Shown here in pieces: positions 38,171-50,465 of a DNA stretch of 64,000 bases (position 1 is its first letter; each line of letters begins with the position of its first letter). The translations under genes were made by a program, and so were the position numbers. Source of the DNA: Apis mellifera (Eukaryota > Arthropoda > Insecta > Hymenoptera > Apidae); assembly GCF_003254395.2 (NCBI RefSeq), contig NC_037643.1, forward strand, positions 13,410,963 through 13,474,962. The letters run 5' to 3'. The notes under the pieces were generated by a model. It was not told where the DNA came from, searched no databases, and worked only from the letters and a program-made list of their open reading frames with translations.

Positions 38171-39180
38171 TGAACTAATAAATGTAAATTGATGCCAGCT
38201 ACCATATACTTTAACGTTTGTTTCGTGCTGGCGTACAATTCGAAAGATTACCGTATATCTGCGCTTTATTAAGATAGCGATGTAACATGCCTATAGAGGC
38301 GCGCATAGTATCGGTTTAGACGCCGCGAGTCTACGGAAATTCCACGATCTGCGCGTGCGCAATCATATGCCCCGGGGAGTCATGTGATGCGCGGTGCAAA
38401 TGCGCAATTTACTCAGGAAATCACCGACCTCTCGACTTCGTCGCACGTGATCCATTGGTAGGATAAAATTTTGTTAAAATATATTTTAAAGATGGAATTG
38501 CTTTAATACGATTCAATATTATAAAAAATTCAATATTTCATTTAATATTTTTTCAACAAAACAATTTTAAATTCATAATAAAGCCAATTCTACATTCTAC
38601 TTTTCTTTAGAATTTAATCTAAAGAAGATCATTCGAAACTGACTTGAAGTAAAGTCATATTGGCATATCACTCATCGCGCAACACTAGTATCGTTGCGGC
38701 GCATCTTGTAAGCGAAATTAATAGGGAATAGGCGAAGATCCAGCGGCACTCGAGTTTGTAATCACGGAATCACCTTCGTCGGTCGACCACCCTCAAGATT
38801 TCCGCACGCAAACCGAACGAAGGCCACCAAGGCCTTGGAGAACTGCCGCGTAAATCCGTGTCCGCCGGGTAAACCGAGATACAATTAGGATTTGCCGGTG
38901 AAAAAGAAGCGGGCCTCGTTCCACTGCCAGTGCAGTAGTCCGTGCTCTTCGTGGCTTTATATCTGATCGCAAGGTTTACACAAGGCGGGGGACATTTTAC
39001 GACTTGGACTTTGAATCGAGTTCTGGGCCTTACTCGAAAAAATCGTGATCACGCGTGCTTCTGGGTGTTCCGGCTCGTTTGTTCGATCGATCCAAGATCG
39101 ATGACGGTGTGAGTTGTAGGTTAGGTGAGGTTTCTGAGATTTCTAGTTAGTTGGAGAATAACTTAGTGAACTTGCAATTC
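38170..39180. other. Two CpG-rich islands, possible regulatory DNA
   Basis: 38280-38450 is GC-rich and contains GCGCGTGCGCA near 38351, close to the NRF-1/Ewg consensus. 38660-39080 is GC-rich with no clear frame. The gap 38460-38640 is AT-rich. GGTTAGG appears at 39119-39125. Confidence 0.4.
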
Positions 39181-40441
39181 TCAAGGTTCTTTAAGTTGAA
39201 CGATGTATATTTGTAGTATATGTATATTTAGTATTGTATATTTAAAGTATTGTAATATAATAATAATCAACATCATTAATATTTTAATTTAAAGTCATAA
39301 ATTGTTTTTTCTACGTGGAAAAATATTTTAAATATTTATCAGTAAGAAGAAACTTATTAATTGAACAATGTAACGATCATTCTCCATCTTTCATATGCGT
39401 TATATGTAGAAAGATACATTTCGACATATGGCGATGTCATGAAATGCAATCCATATAGTGTCAGTTGATTTGGTAACAATGCTGCGTGTGATTCACGCAC
39501 ACCGATGAATTCATGGAATCATCAGATAGAACGAACGGCTGTCCCTTCGGGGAGAACTCGAGCAAATAGCAATGCGCCATAGAATTGATTCACGATAATT
39601 CTGACCTCTCGAAGTACGTGTCACAATGACCGGATTAATTTAATTATTTCGGATTGTAGAGAGAAAATTATGAAAGATACGTGTCACAGATTTATATACA
39701 AATTTTGAAATTGAATTTTGGGATATTAGAAATTTTAAGAACTTCGCAAGATAAATTTAATAGACTGATCAGATCCTTCGATTTCTGATATTATTCATTT
39801 TGATAATTGATCAGTGTCAGATCTCGAGAGTGATTACATTTAAAGAAAATACTTTCTCGCTAAAAACCATCCGAATAATTCAGGAGAAGATAGCACGGTA
39901 GCTGGTCGATCGCGCGAATTCCAACGTGACTGCTTTCGTGCTTACTGCTCGTTACTCTCTCTCCGTTAACCGGATCCAATATAACTGCGTCTAAATCCTG
40001 TAAATGCGGGCGTTACACAGCTGTGAGCTGATATTAGGAATCCTATGGATTCTACCAGTTTGTTTTGCATTGTTGTTTCCGAAATTGCACAATCGTTTAC
40101 TTTTATTGTCACTTAAAAATTACTTAGTAATTCTCTGAATTCTCTTCTCTTCTTTCTTTCTTGAAAACCAATATCTTGAATTTATTCTCTCAGAATTTAA
40201 TAATTTCTTGATGAAACAATTGACAATTTTAAACTAATTTGCTTGAAACGTTATACATTTTCCATGCAATTTCAAATCTATATTAAATTCAAAACATGTC
40301 ATCCAATATATTCATATTACTTTTAATCACTCCATATGTATCTTTTCTTGCATTTCCACCTTCCAATTCCCTTTTTCTCTCTCAGTTTTCCTTTCCTAAC
40401 TCTACATACACATATATACTCTCTCTTTCTTTTCTATGCAG
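39181..40441. other. Non-coding: AT-rich and mixed, ending in a pyrimidine tract
   Basis: Mostly AT-rich with a balanced patch at 39900-40060. The end (40340-40441) is pyrimidine-rich and finishes in a strong acceptor-like CTCTCTTTCTTTTCTATGCAG. Confidence 0.5.
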
Positions 40442-40484
40442 CGTCGCATCGAAGCAACACGACATGGTCCAGCTCTCCTCCAAC
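40442..40484 (+). CDS. Possible 43-nt exon (speculative)
   Basis: The strong acceptor ending at 40441 is followed by 43 bases up to a GTACGT donor-like word (moderate quality). All three frames are open, so coding cannot be judged. One frame reads VASKQHDMVQLSSN and ends on a codon boundary. It lies at the left edge of a CpG-rich island (40440-40740). No partner exon was found. Confidence 0.12.
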
Positions 40485-42208
40485 GTACGTGCACGCGCGC
40501 GTAGGTCGCCGCTCTTCTCTCGAGCAGCCGATGACGTGTTCGCCGTGCGTTTCGCGGAATGCCACGAGCAGGCCTGATTGTAACGGAGCTAGGCCCGCGG
40601 GCCACTTCTCGTCAGAGCGCGCCGGTGTGCGAGACCGAGCACGTATGCGCGAGCAGTCCGCCGCGTGGGCGTTTGGCTCGGGCAGGTGGATGCCTGGCCT
40701 GCGGCGCTAACGCGCGATCGGCCGCACACGACCAAGCCATCGCTTCGTTCCTCTTTGGATCTACTTTTTCGATGATCTCCTACGATATTCTATAAATACT
40801 TGCTCGAGTCCATTGCATATTTACATATTGTATTATTAATACAAGTTTCAAGTTAACAATGCCAATAATAATACTTTGACTTGAGACAATGATATTGAAA
40901 TAATGAATTAGAAATATTTAATTTACAAGTGTCTTATGGATAGTTTTCTTTTTCTTTTTTTAATAAAATAGACTCGTTAGTTTCAAAAGAAGTATTTCTT
41001 TGAAATAATATAAGATCATCAAAGAAAGTCTCTACTATTTCAACTAACAGTTAACTAACAATTAACTATCAATGATCGTTAGATTGTGACACAGGTTGGA
41101 CACGAGGGCAGCCCATAGTGGTTTTCTTTGACCGATGGAATAAATGGATAGCAGTTTCGTGAGCATTGCCTTTGTTTGTGTTCCTCGTGGTCAGGAGCTT
41201 GGGAGCATGTGCGGTGATTGCCGTAACCATCGGGCACGCCTGCCTCACTGGCTGACTGCTCGCCAGCTTGGCCACTCGCTCGCCTCTCTCTCTCCTCTCT
41301 CGATGCCCCCGCTATCTGGGTGCACTGGCGTGCACCGAATGCACTTTGCTGCATGCTACACCGCCAACTCGACCGCTGCCAATGTATCACCTATCTACCT
41401 GCGCGACTGTACGCAACTGTCTCCCCCTTCCTCTCTCCCCCTCCTCCCAACCCTTCTTCCTCTTCTTCTTATAACCTCTCTTCTGCCATCCGTTTCCTCC
41501 TGAACCTCTCTTGTGCACCTCGACAGGTCATTTTGCTCTCGTTTCTTTGGGTACCTGCTCGATTCGCTATACTTCTCTTTTCGATTCTCTTCGCGGATAT
41601 ATTGGACTCTTCTCCATGGTTGCTTCCTCTGTGCTTCTCTTTCTTGCCTTATTATAATTTTATCTACAATGTTTACTTTCCATGCATTTCCGTTTATCTG
41701 ATTCTTTCAGTTCTGATATTGGAATTTTCTTGTACTCTGAAATTTTATTTAATATTAAAAAAAAAATAATATAGTTGAATAATAAATTAGTAGAAATATA
41801 ATAGAAGAATAATAAAAGTATAAGGATATAATATATTAAAGATAAAAATATTTAATAAGTCTTTTTACTCTACTAGAAAGTGTTTTGTTGAAGTAAGTAG
41901 ATGAATCATTCATATATCAGACAAATGTTTGTTCTACAAATCTCTTATTTGTTAAATACTTACATTTTTCATGCATGTTTTTTTATATCAATGTATCATA
42001 TTATTACTCTTCCTTTTTTCTTTTTCTTTTTCAAATCGTGCACTCATTAATTAATGCAAATCTAAAAAATCCTCTTTTTTATTCCCTTCAAAGTTCTTGT
42101 CTCTGCAATTTTTCACATTCTCTTTCTCACCTGACCTTACTTACTCTAACCCACTCACTTTGCTCTCTCTAGGATCTCCTCTCTCTTGTCCAGCATCTTC
42201 CGCGCTCC
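40485..42208. other. CpG-rich islands and pyrimidine-rich DNA, no supported gene
   Basis: 40485-40740 and 41080-41420 are GC-rich. 41420-41700 and 42090-42208 are C/T-rich, which produces long Ser/Leu/Phe-rich artefact frames. 40800-41050 and 41730-42080 are AT-rich. Confidence 0.5.
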
Positions 42209-42228
42209 CTCTCTCTCTCTCTCTCTCT
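42209..42228. repeat. (CT)10 microsatellite
   Basis: Twenty bases of CT within a longer C/T-rich tract (about 42100-42300). Confidence 0.93.
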
Positions 42229-42330
42229 CCCTTCCTCTCTCTCATTCTTCATAATCATGTATATCTACTATTCCTCTCACTCTATGACTCCGGATCCGAC
42301 CACGTTCTTCCAACGCGCTTATCTGCAAGC

Positions 42331-42541
42331 ATGGGAGAAGTGACTCACTCGGTGAGTGGTACGAGCACTTGTCGCGAGCATAGCCGCGACGCAGATGCCG
42401 ATTCCTTGGGTCCGATTCCCCACTGGAAAGTTCTTGGTTGTGTGTCGCCCGTGCGACGGTTGCGTAAGTCGATTTTACAAGCGAGTCATGCATGTATACG
42501 CAGGTGGACATGCTAAAGCGCATGCGCACGACCCTCCCGCC
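42331..42541 (+). CDS. Possible two-exon translation start (speculative)
   Basis: ATG at 42331 (A at -3, G at +4) opens seven codons, MGEVTHS, ending at a good donor TCG|GTGAGT (exon edge 42351). An acceptor-like ATGTATACGCAG at 42503 resumes in phase as VDMLKRMRTTLP and reaches either a GTGAGA donor word at 42542 or an in-frame TGA at 42543-42545. The second part overlaps a perfect NRF-1-type word, GCGCATGCGCA (42518-42528). The acceptor has a poor pyrimidine tract. No family can be named from 20 residues. Confidence 0.13.
42518..42528. promoter_or_regulatory. NRF-1/Ewg-type motif GCGCATGCGCA
   Basis: A perfect match to the palindromic NRF-1 consensus; the insect homologue is Erect wing. 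It lies in a CpG-rich stretch downstream of a long pyrimidine tract, a setting consistent with a promoter. No transcription start can be placed. Confidence 0.3.
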
Positions 42542-42545
42542 GTGA

Positions 42546-45500
42546 GAACGTTCCATATCACGATCCGATTTTCGTCGCGCCGGATGTCTAAGTAGATAAT
42601 GCTTCGTTAATAATTAGATTTTGTAAATTATAGAATTTGTAACGTTTTTCTTCAACGATAAATAAGATTTTTATGTGCAATGTGTTTGTTGGTATATATA
42701 TTTGACTTGATATTTCATTTAATGATATGTAGAGTTAATATATCTATCCATTTAAAAGAAATTTTAATTATATATGATCACACTGATATTGAGAAATTAG
42801 TAATTAACAAAATTATAATGTTTTGGGAATTTTTATCTATATATATATTTCATTCTATATATCAGATAGAATTACTTATTCAAATATTCTTTATTCAAAT
42901 GACAAAGCGATGGTATAACAATTAAAAATTTCAATTGAATTATAAATTATGATGGTTCCTTTTTATAATTCGTAATGTTTGGGTGGTTATGGTTTGTAAT
43001 GTGAACTGGATGAAATATAACTTACCATGTACGTGTTACATGGTTTGAAATGTTCTGTATGGAAAATTTATTGGATTTGGAGAATGTAGAAAGTGGTAAT
43101 CGGAATAGTTGCATGTTGAATAGCACGTACGCGTATGGTACACGGGAGAAACTCTATACCGTACTGTATAAGTGACAAGTCAAAATGGTTGATTTACGCT
43201 GGATCCGGTGTGAAGGCGGATTTTTTATAAAGATAAATATATATGGTGAATGCTTTGACCATTTGTACTATACCTAAGTTCTCAATATATTTTTATCTTC
43301 TAAATAAAATATTTGAAACAAAACTTATCTCTTTGACAAATGACAAACAAATAAGTTTTCGTTTTTTAATAGATAAAACAAGAGAATAAATATTTTAAAA
43401 ATTAAAAAATTTTCTATCACATCAAAAAATTCATACTAACCTAAAATTGACAATCTTCACTCGCAACAATCAAAACAAGAAAATTTTAACCAATTATTCA
43501 CACTATTCATTTTTCACAAATCACACATATTATCCATCGATAGAGAATCAATGAAGATATTCTTAAAGCTGAAATATCAAATACCGGTAACTTCTTCTTA
43601 TAATCGATAAGTCTCGAATTTCCTTTGCCTTCCATTGTGAATAACGCTGGTAATACTGCGAGAAATTTACGAGCGACATTTTTGCCGGTTCTTGTGATAA
43701 TCGACCACAGAGCATCGAAGTTTCAGCAAGATTATATTCCTCGATGCTGATATTTCCTCTTACGCTCGCGCGTATCCCGCGTGGGAGTGTGAGATCGGAT
43801 CTCGTTCAATTTCGTCGAGAGTTAATAGCCACACGACTTCACGTAACGGCACCTTTTTCCACCGCGTCGCATTTACTTTAGGTTGTATGCGCACGCGTGC
43901 AAGCGCACAATGGCGCATTCAAAGCGCGAACGGTCGATTATTCGATTACCGACCCCGATATGGCGCCCTCTCGACCGATTGAAATTTTCTTCAGCTTTGA
44001 GAACGCTGCTTTTAATGATCCGCGCCATCTATATGCTTTTTTGAGAGATCACCAGCGATTCGAGGACCACGCCTCTACTATGTTGTTACGCTTTATAAAA
44101 AGAAAAAAAAGAAAAATGAAATAGTGAATTGGTGTGAAACGATGAATGTTAAGAAGGAAACAATTAATAAAGCAGTGAACGTGGGAATGGGTGGATGAAT
44201 TCTAATGTTGAGTGTTAATTCGTTTCGGTAGAGAAGAATGAAATCTTGTGTCGAAGGTGAGTGTATGCGATTTTAGGTTATACAGGGATGAAATTGCATT
44301 GAGTCGTTCACGTTAGTAGAATAGATTATTCTATTTTTTAATACTAATTAGAAAAATATGATATAACATATGTTGTTATGTATAATAAGAAAAATAATAT
44401 TAGATGATCGATTTTCTAATTTAATATATAATTCAAACGGAATAAAACTTTGCCATAGATTATAAGTTATACGGATTTGTGATATGGAAGAAAGTTTTAG
44501 GTTAGGAAATCGGCTTTAAGAGATATAGAAGATATACATTCATTTCATGTTCTTTTTAATCTACTTCAAATCATTACTTTATATAATTTGTTTTATTATT
44601 TTATTAAGTTTATTAAATTGTTTTAAATACATAATAAAGTTAGTTATATGACTAAGTTATATGACACTGTATCATAGTATATCACTTTCTACGGTTATGT
44701 TCATTTTAAATGCAATTATATTCATAAAATTGTTTGACTCGTGTCAATATTCGAGTAAAAGCAAGTCAAATGAGACAAAACCACGGGAAATTCATCATAG
44801 CTGCTTCTCTATAATTAAGTACTGCAATGTAACCTTTCGACCCCGTTTCGAGATTCTGAAATCCCTCAATTTCGCACGCCGCGAAACCTGTTAATTAGTT
44901 AATAATTAATATCGATTTAATGACACGTATATTAGTGAACGTGAATCTAAAGAATAATACAAGCATCATTCAATATGTATGTTATATATTATAACAGTAG
45001 TATTATATTAATTACTTCATTCATTAAAATAATTAATCAAGTGACTAAAAAAAAAAAAAAAAAAAAGAAAAATATGAAGATATGAATAAATGAATCATAA
45101 CACTTGATTATTAAATAGAAATTAATTATACTAAATCATCTACTTTCATTTTAATTTTATCTTTTAATGTTTAGAAGATATATAATTTAAATTCATACTA
45201 TTAATCCTCATAATCTTTTTTATTTTATTTTTTTTACTATATGAAAGTATATTACAAAGTATATTTTCTAATAGCTATAAGTCTTCTAATAAGCCATAAA
45301 TCTTATTTTAGAATTTAAATTATTTTTCTATTAAATTCTATTCTTTCATTCCATTTTACTTCCGAATTCACAGTTTAAGTGGAAAATCATATAAAATAGG
45401 AAACAACCATCATATGTACAATAAGTTTAATTGCGGTGAGCATCAATCATCGTACCGTTAATCCAATAATTAAATGTCTAATCGCGTTTGTCGCTTCTTC

Positions 45501-46080
45501 GAATAAAAGATGATTAAATCGATGAATATTTTGAGAAAAATTTTTCTATCTTTCTGAACAAAAATAATTAATCAATATTTGTAAATTATGATCCCGGATC
45601 TTATCTCTTTTTCTGTTCTAAACTCATTTGAAGATCACGGTATTCCAGAATCGATAAACTCGTCGTCTCGTCATATTTTATTTTACAAAATCGAGAAGAT
45701 ATATAATACCAAAAAAAAAAAAAAATTGAGAAAAAATTTTTTGAAAATATTTTTAATACCCAAGTATATATAATAAGGATTAAAGCAATAATTCCTTGTC
45801 AATCATGACTCGATCAATTAACACGGCAGATTAAGGAATCAATCACGATTCACGGGCGAATGCATGATGCATCCGATCGATCGATCGATAATATTAATCA
45901 CCACTCGGTTTCCTCTTTATTCAGCCGCGTTTCAGTTTGCAATAGTAATCTCTTCCTCGCAGCAGGATACCGCAGAACGCAATAATACACCGGTGGAGTA
46001 TCTAACGCGCGACTAATAACCGTTTTACTCGAAAATTAATTACGAGATTATGACAAATCTTCATCCCCGCGAATTAGAAG
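42546..46080. other. Gene-free, mainly AT-rich with one GC island
   Basis: 42600-43000, 43250-43560, 44320-44720 and 44900-45780 are AT-rich. 43600-44100 is a CpG-rich island, and CATGGTAAGTT on the minus strand near 43020 is an isolated donor. A plus-strand AAG|GTGAGTG donor with an acceptor 25 bases upstream (44232-44256) is a possible microexon. A 20-base poly-A lies at 45047-45066 and a GATC-repeat word (CGATCGATCGATCGAT) near 45875-45890. Confidence 0.55.
45047..45066. repeat. Poly-A tract (A20)
   Basis: Twenty A in AT-rich DNA, followed by GAAAAAT. There is no sign of a retrocopy upstream. Confidence 0.9.
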
Positions 46081-47795
46081 AGCGTAATCCGATTATACTC
46101 TTAGTAATTCGGCCGATAATCGGCCGATCCAATCGTGAAGTAAAAAAAACGATAAAAATTGCGCACTCCTCGAATCGCTCGGTTGATCGTTAAATTGAAT
46201 TAGTTCCTCGAATCGCGAATCCTTCGTCATCGCGGTGTAATTAATCATTGGCTTAGAAAAAGAGTACCACCGTCCGCTTCCATCATTGTGCAACGGTATA
46301 GATATCGGTTACTCACGACACATCATGTCTGTATCTGTGTGTGTGGAAACGTGAATGTGGGGGAGGGGGGGAGAAAGAACGCGTCGAGTGTAAAGATAGA
46401 AAGTTCGACGCGAGAAATTGACTCAATTTGAGGAAAAGAGAGTGGCCAGATACGCGTGAGGATAATTGCCAAAGGGGAGTGAGATTAATCGATGCAAAAA
46501 TTTTTTTCGAAGGCTGATTAAAATTATTAGACACGAATTTTTTTTTTTTTTCACTCGGAAATTTCATTTCAAATAAAGTAATTTTAAAATTGTTACGATT
46601 CGTTATTGTTCAATTCGGAATATATTCGAAATTTTCGAAATTTCTATAATATATATATATATATCTCTACGAATAAAAAAATCTCTCCCTTTAAGTTCGA
46701 TTTTAATTAAGATTAAAAATTCATTAAAAATTCGAAAAAAACGTTTTGGTTTAACGGGAGAAAAATTCGAAATTCCCGCCGCTTTCTCCCATACTCGTCG
46801 GCGTGCGCGTCGAGGCGGACAGAAGCCGGATAATCGATTCGTGGCAATCGACTTTCAGCGTTTATCAGCGGAGGAGATCGCACAGAGTGTTCTATCCGCA
46901 CGTTTAAATGATTTGCTTCGATCGATCCGATCGATCGAGGCCGAGCCTAATCGACGAGGAACACCGGCTCTTTAATGAGCGTCCACCGAAATGTCACCGG
47001 TGTCGGTGAAAGCTGAAAATCGAATTCTTCCGGCGACAACGTTTCGCAACGCGCATTGTTAATCGTCGAGGGATCGAGAAAAATTACAGAGAAGAAATGG
47101 AAAGTATTTTTTGGTAAAAATTCTTCGACACGATTTTTTTGAAAAATAGGCATCGAGATCTATTTTTAAATATTTTATAATATTAATTATTATATTATAA
47201 TATTTCATAATATATTTTATTATAATTTTAGCTAATCTATTGGATTTTACTGATCCTCAAAGAAAACAATCTAATAAAAAATAAAACTACAATCTCTTAT
47301 TATCCATTTCTGTATTATATCTCAAAATTATCGGTTTTACAAGTCTTCCTCTTTTCATATTTTATCCAACGAAACGCGCGCGATAAATTTCGCAAATCCT
47401 CGTTTGTAAGAAAAAAAAAGAAAAATAGATAAAAGGCGAACAAGGGAAAAGCAATAAACAAGATAGTTTATTGTTTCATAAAGCGAGATTGAACCTTTGT
47501 CGTATATCTAATAATTCGAGCGCCGATAAATAATCGCGTAATCGGTTTACTTCGCAATATTCGCGTTCCTTCGTGAGTCATGTCGGTAATCTCTAACAAC
47601 ATGCTCGAGAAACGACGATATTTCAACACGCGTGAAACTCTCGAGGTGACACCGATTATTAGATACGATCGTGAACGGGGAGCTCGCGTATACGCTAAAA
47701 CCGACTTCGTCGATTATAATACGACCGACTTTACCCACGGATAAATCCGCTCGAATAAAGATTCCTTTCCCAAGACGGATGTCTGATTTTTCAAG
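46081..47795. other. Non-coding: mixed and AT-rich
   Basis: 46090-46480 and 46760-47110 are balanced. 46510-46740 and 47150-47350 are AT-rich. G-runs occur at 46358-46371. No recognisable gene. Confidence 0.55.
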
Positions 47796-47802
47796 ATGGC
47801 GG
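47793..47802 (+). promoter_or_regulatory. YY1/Pho-like AAGATGGCGG at a start codon
   Basis: AAGATGGCGG matches the start-proximal YY1-type motif known from many animal promoters. Its internal ATG begins the open frame listed separately. Confidence 0.25.
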
Positions 47803-48021
47803 ACGAACGAACCGAGGTGTGTCGAAAAATTTTTACACGTATTATTCTATATTTTTCAACCAAGTGTATATCTGCTTCTTTCCGATCAACGATTTTAAAA
47901 ATTGTTGCAGGTTCAAAACGAGGATGATCTTCGAGACGCAAATATACTTAAAAGTAAAAGTATTTATTTTCTACAAGTGGATATCGATCGTGGTTCGTGT
48001 CCATTCTTCATCTTCGAATGA
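47796..48021 (+). CDS. Possible two-exon micro-gene or first exons (speculative)
   Basis: ATG at 47796 lies in a strong context (AAGATGG). Seven codons, MADERTE, reach a GAG|GTGTGT donor-like site (47816|47817). A TAAAAATTGTTGCAG acceptor ends at 47910, giving a 94-base intron, a typical short hymenopteran size. The next exon resumes in phase: VQNEDDLRDANILKSKS, then YFLQVDIDRGSCPFFIFE and a TGA at 48019-48021 (43 codons). The joined N-terminus is acidic and looks protein-like. Unspliced, the ATG frame also reads 43 codons, to 47927. Alternatively exon 2 ends at an A|GTAAAAG donor near 47953 and the gene continues. No family is recognised. Confidence 0.2.
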
Positions 48022-49475
48022 ATGTTACAATCATAAAATTAAAGAATTTTTATTCGTGCAAAAATAATCATTCTCATCGCACGCTTGCTCCTCCCTAAAT
48101 CCAACAAGCTTCGAAATCTTCGAGACGAGAACGAAGAGAGAAAGAAAGAAAGAGAGGGAAAGAGCTCACGATGCCAAAGGAACGATCGTATACGAGTGTT
48201 CACGATTTTACGCCCGCGAGATCGCCGACTACGATGGCAATTAGCCGATAGCTCGATCCTCGTCGAGGGACGGGAAGAAAGAGAGTGCGAGGAAAGGAGG
48301 GAGAGGGAGGATGATCAATGATAATGATTCCTTCGAACGTGATCGACACGGTTGGCGGATCCGCCACGTGTATCGTGGATAACAGGCAAAAATGAGAGAG
48401 AGAGAGATTATACTTCATCGCTTCGATTTTGTCCCGTGATCGATCCTTTTTCATTTTTCCTTCAATCGATCATACGAATTCCTCGAGGTTAGATCCGTTT
48501 TATATATCGAAATTTATTGATTCGTTTGAAGATTATGTCTTATCATAAGTTTCCAGAAACGAAAATTAGTTTTCTTTATTTATATATTAATTTTGTAAAT
48601 TGTGAATTGTGCAATGATATGTCGTTGGTTATGATTAAGAAACGTTTAGGATTTTATTATATTGGAATAATCAAATTTCTTTTAAATAATTTAATTCATT
48701 ATTCTAGATTAGCGTTTTTATTAAAATTTCATTGGATAAATTGGAATTGTTGAGTTACGTTTATTGTATTTTTCGTGATTAAATTTTTATATCAAATTTT
48801 TCATGATAATTGGTAGCTGGCAGAAATCGAATAAAATTCGAATAATATTAAAAAAAATTCGAGATGAATTTTTAAATGACAAATTAAATAAGGGATTTGT
48901 CGCGCGAAAGTAATAAATTATGCTCGTTGATCCAATCTAATCGGATCTATCTTGATATTAATATGCAATGAAATTCGATCGAGGCTGTACGATTAAGTAC
49001 GAGATAGCATCGAGTATATTTCATTCAGAAACTGTAGAGACAAATATTTCAGTATGAATTTCAAAAAAAGAATAATACGAATATATTTTTTGAAAAATAA
49101 TAAAATTTGAAAATTTTGTCACTTACATCGAATAAATAAAACTACCCCCCCTCCCTCGTTACTGAACCGACATTTCCATTCTATTTTTTCTCTTTCGATC
49201 TTATTATCCAACATTTACGAGTTAGCAAGTACGCACGATAACCTGCCAGTTTCGCGTCGGTTAATACGTCGCCAGAAGCGAGTTAGGCTGTCGAGAAGAA
49301 TTGCGATAGGAAGTTGAAGAGGTGTTGGAAAAGAGGATATTTCCGTGTGGAATAGATAAAAGGGTAAAATGATGGGGGGGTAGGAAGAACAAAGTGAGAA
49401 ATGTGAGAACAAGTAGTTTGAAACAAACGTAGATTTCAGCAGAGTAATGTAGAAAATGATGAGGAAGATAGAAGT

Positions 49476-49478
<3 letters not shown>
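48022..49478. other. Non-coding: purine-rich and AT-rich
   Basis: 48110-48330 is purine-rich (AGAGAAAGAAAG runs). 48394-48407 is a (GA)7 followed by TTATACTTCA. 48500-49130 is AT-rich. 49150-49450 is mixed. No gene is recognised. Confidence 0.55.

Positions 49479-49516
<38 letters not shown>
49479..49516. repeat. (GA)19 microsatellite
   Basis: Thirty-eight perfect bases of GA, followed by TTATACTTCA. The same GA-run-plus-TTATACTTCA junction occurs at 48394-48417. Confidence 0.96.
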
Positions 49517-49520
<4 letters not shown>

Positions 49521-50465
49521 ACTTCACGTTTAAAGAAAAATTAGAAAAAGAGAAGAAATGAAAAAAAAAAGAAAAGATAAAGAAAACAAAATTGGATTAA
49601 TCGCGTTAAAAAAAAAGAAAGAGTCGTTTAATAATAATATACTGAAAGACAAGCACAAATGTGATCCGGTAAAAAAAGGAAGCAAATAAGAGCCGCGCGA
49701 AAGAAACGAAGAAGAGGAAGACACGAGAGGATGTCTAATAGATTATTAATTTACACGTCGAGGATGCTCCAAGGGGAAGGCGGAGTGCGCTGGTAGCGGC
49801 ACACCTGTCCCAAACCTGTCTCGCTTGATTATCTTGCATTATGCAAAACGCGTTTTTTTATCGCGCCGCAACCCCCTAATAAACGGTTGTCCGGTTAACG
49901 GTTGACATAATACGTCGGCTATTAGTACCGGTGATCGAGCCGTTTTACATCCACACAATTGCTCATCCTTGTGCTCCTCATTCCTGATGAAAAAAGACAA
50001 TGTATCGTACAACAATTAAAAAAAATTATTTCACGTACATGAATCTTAATATGTTTGCTATAAGATTGGCTATTGAAAAGTACGAGTATTTCGAGTACTC
50101 GCAAGATTCCTCGCGAGCCGCATTAATCGTGATTCGACGGATGACGACAGTGTATATCGGGCGGTAGTGAAAAAAGGAGGAGCATCGTGTAGTCTCTATC
50201 TACCTGTTCGTACGCGGCACGCACGCCCACCTGGGTAAGCGTTGAATTTATCGCGTTATTAATCTGCGAGCTCGAGTGCCGCGCGCGCCTCACGACGGAC
50301 GACGACGGATTTACGCGCGATGCGCGACGCACGATGCGCACACGTCGTTACGAGAGTCCGCGGGGCAGTTTCGTCCTTTGGCCGAGGTCACGTGCAATGA
50401 AGCCGTCAAGAAAATCGCCTGTCGAGACTTGACCATTTCGCGTGAATACGATGATTGGATATTAA
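49517..50465. other. Purine-rich block and CpG-rich island
   Basis: 49530-49720 is strongly A/G-rich. 49740-49960 and 50090-50440 are CpG-rich. A minus-strand pair brackets a 27-base in-frame segment (50204-50230; VGVRAAYEQ) between acceptor AACGCTTACCCAG and donor CAG|GTAGAT; probably chance. Confidence 0.5.

Noticed and set aside
45875..45890. GATC-repeat words (also near 46920 and 59082-59108) as protein-bound arrays
   Set aside because: Only a few overlapping CGAT units each; common in this type of genome and not arranged in a pattern.
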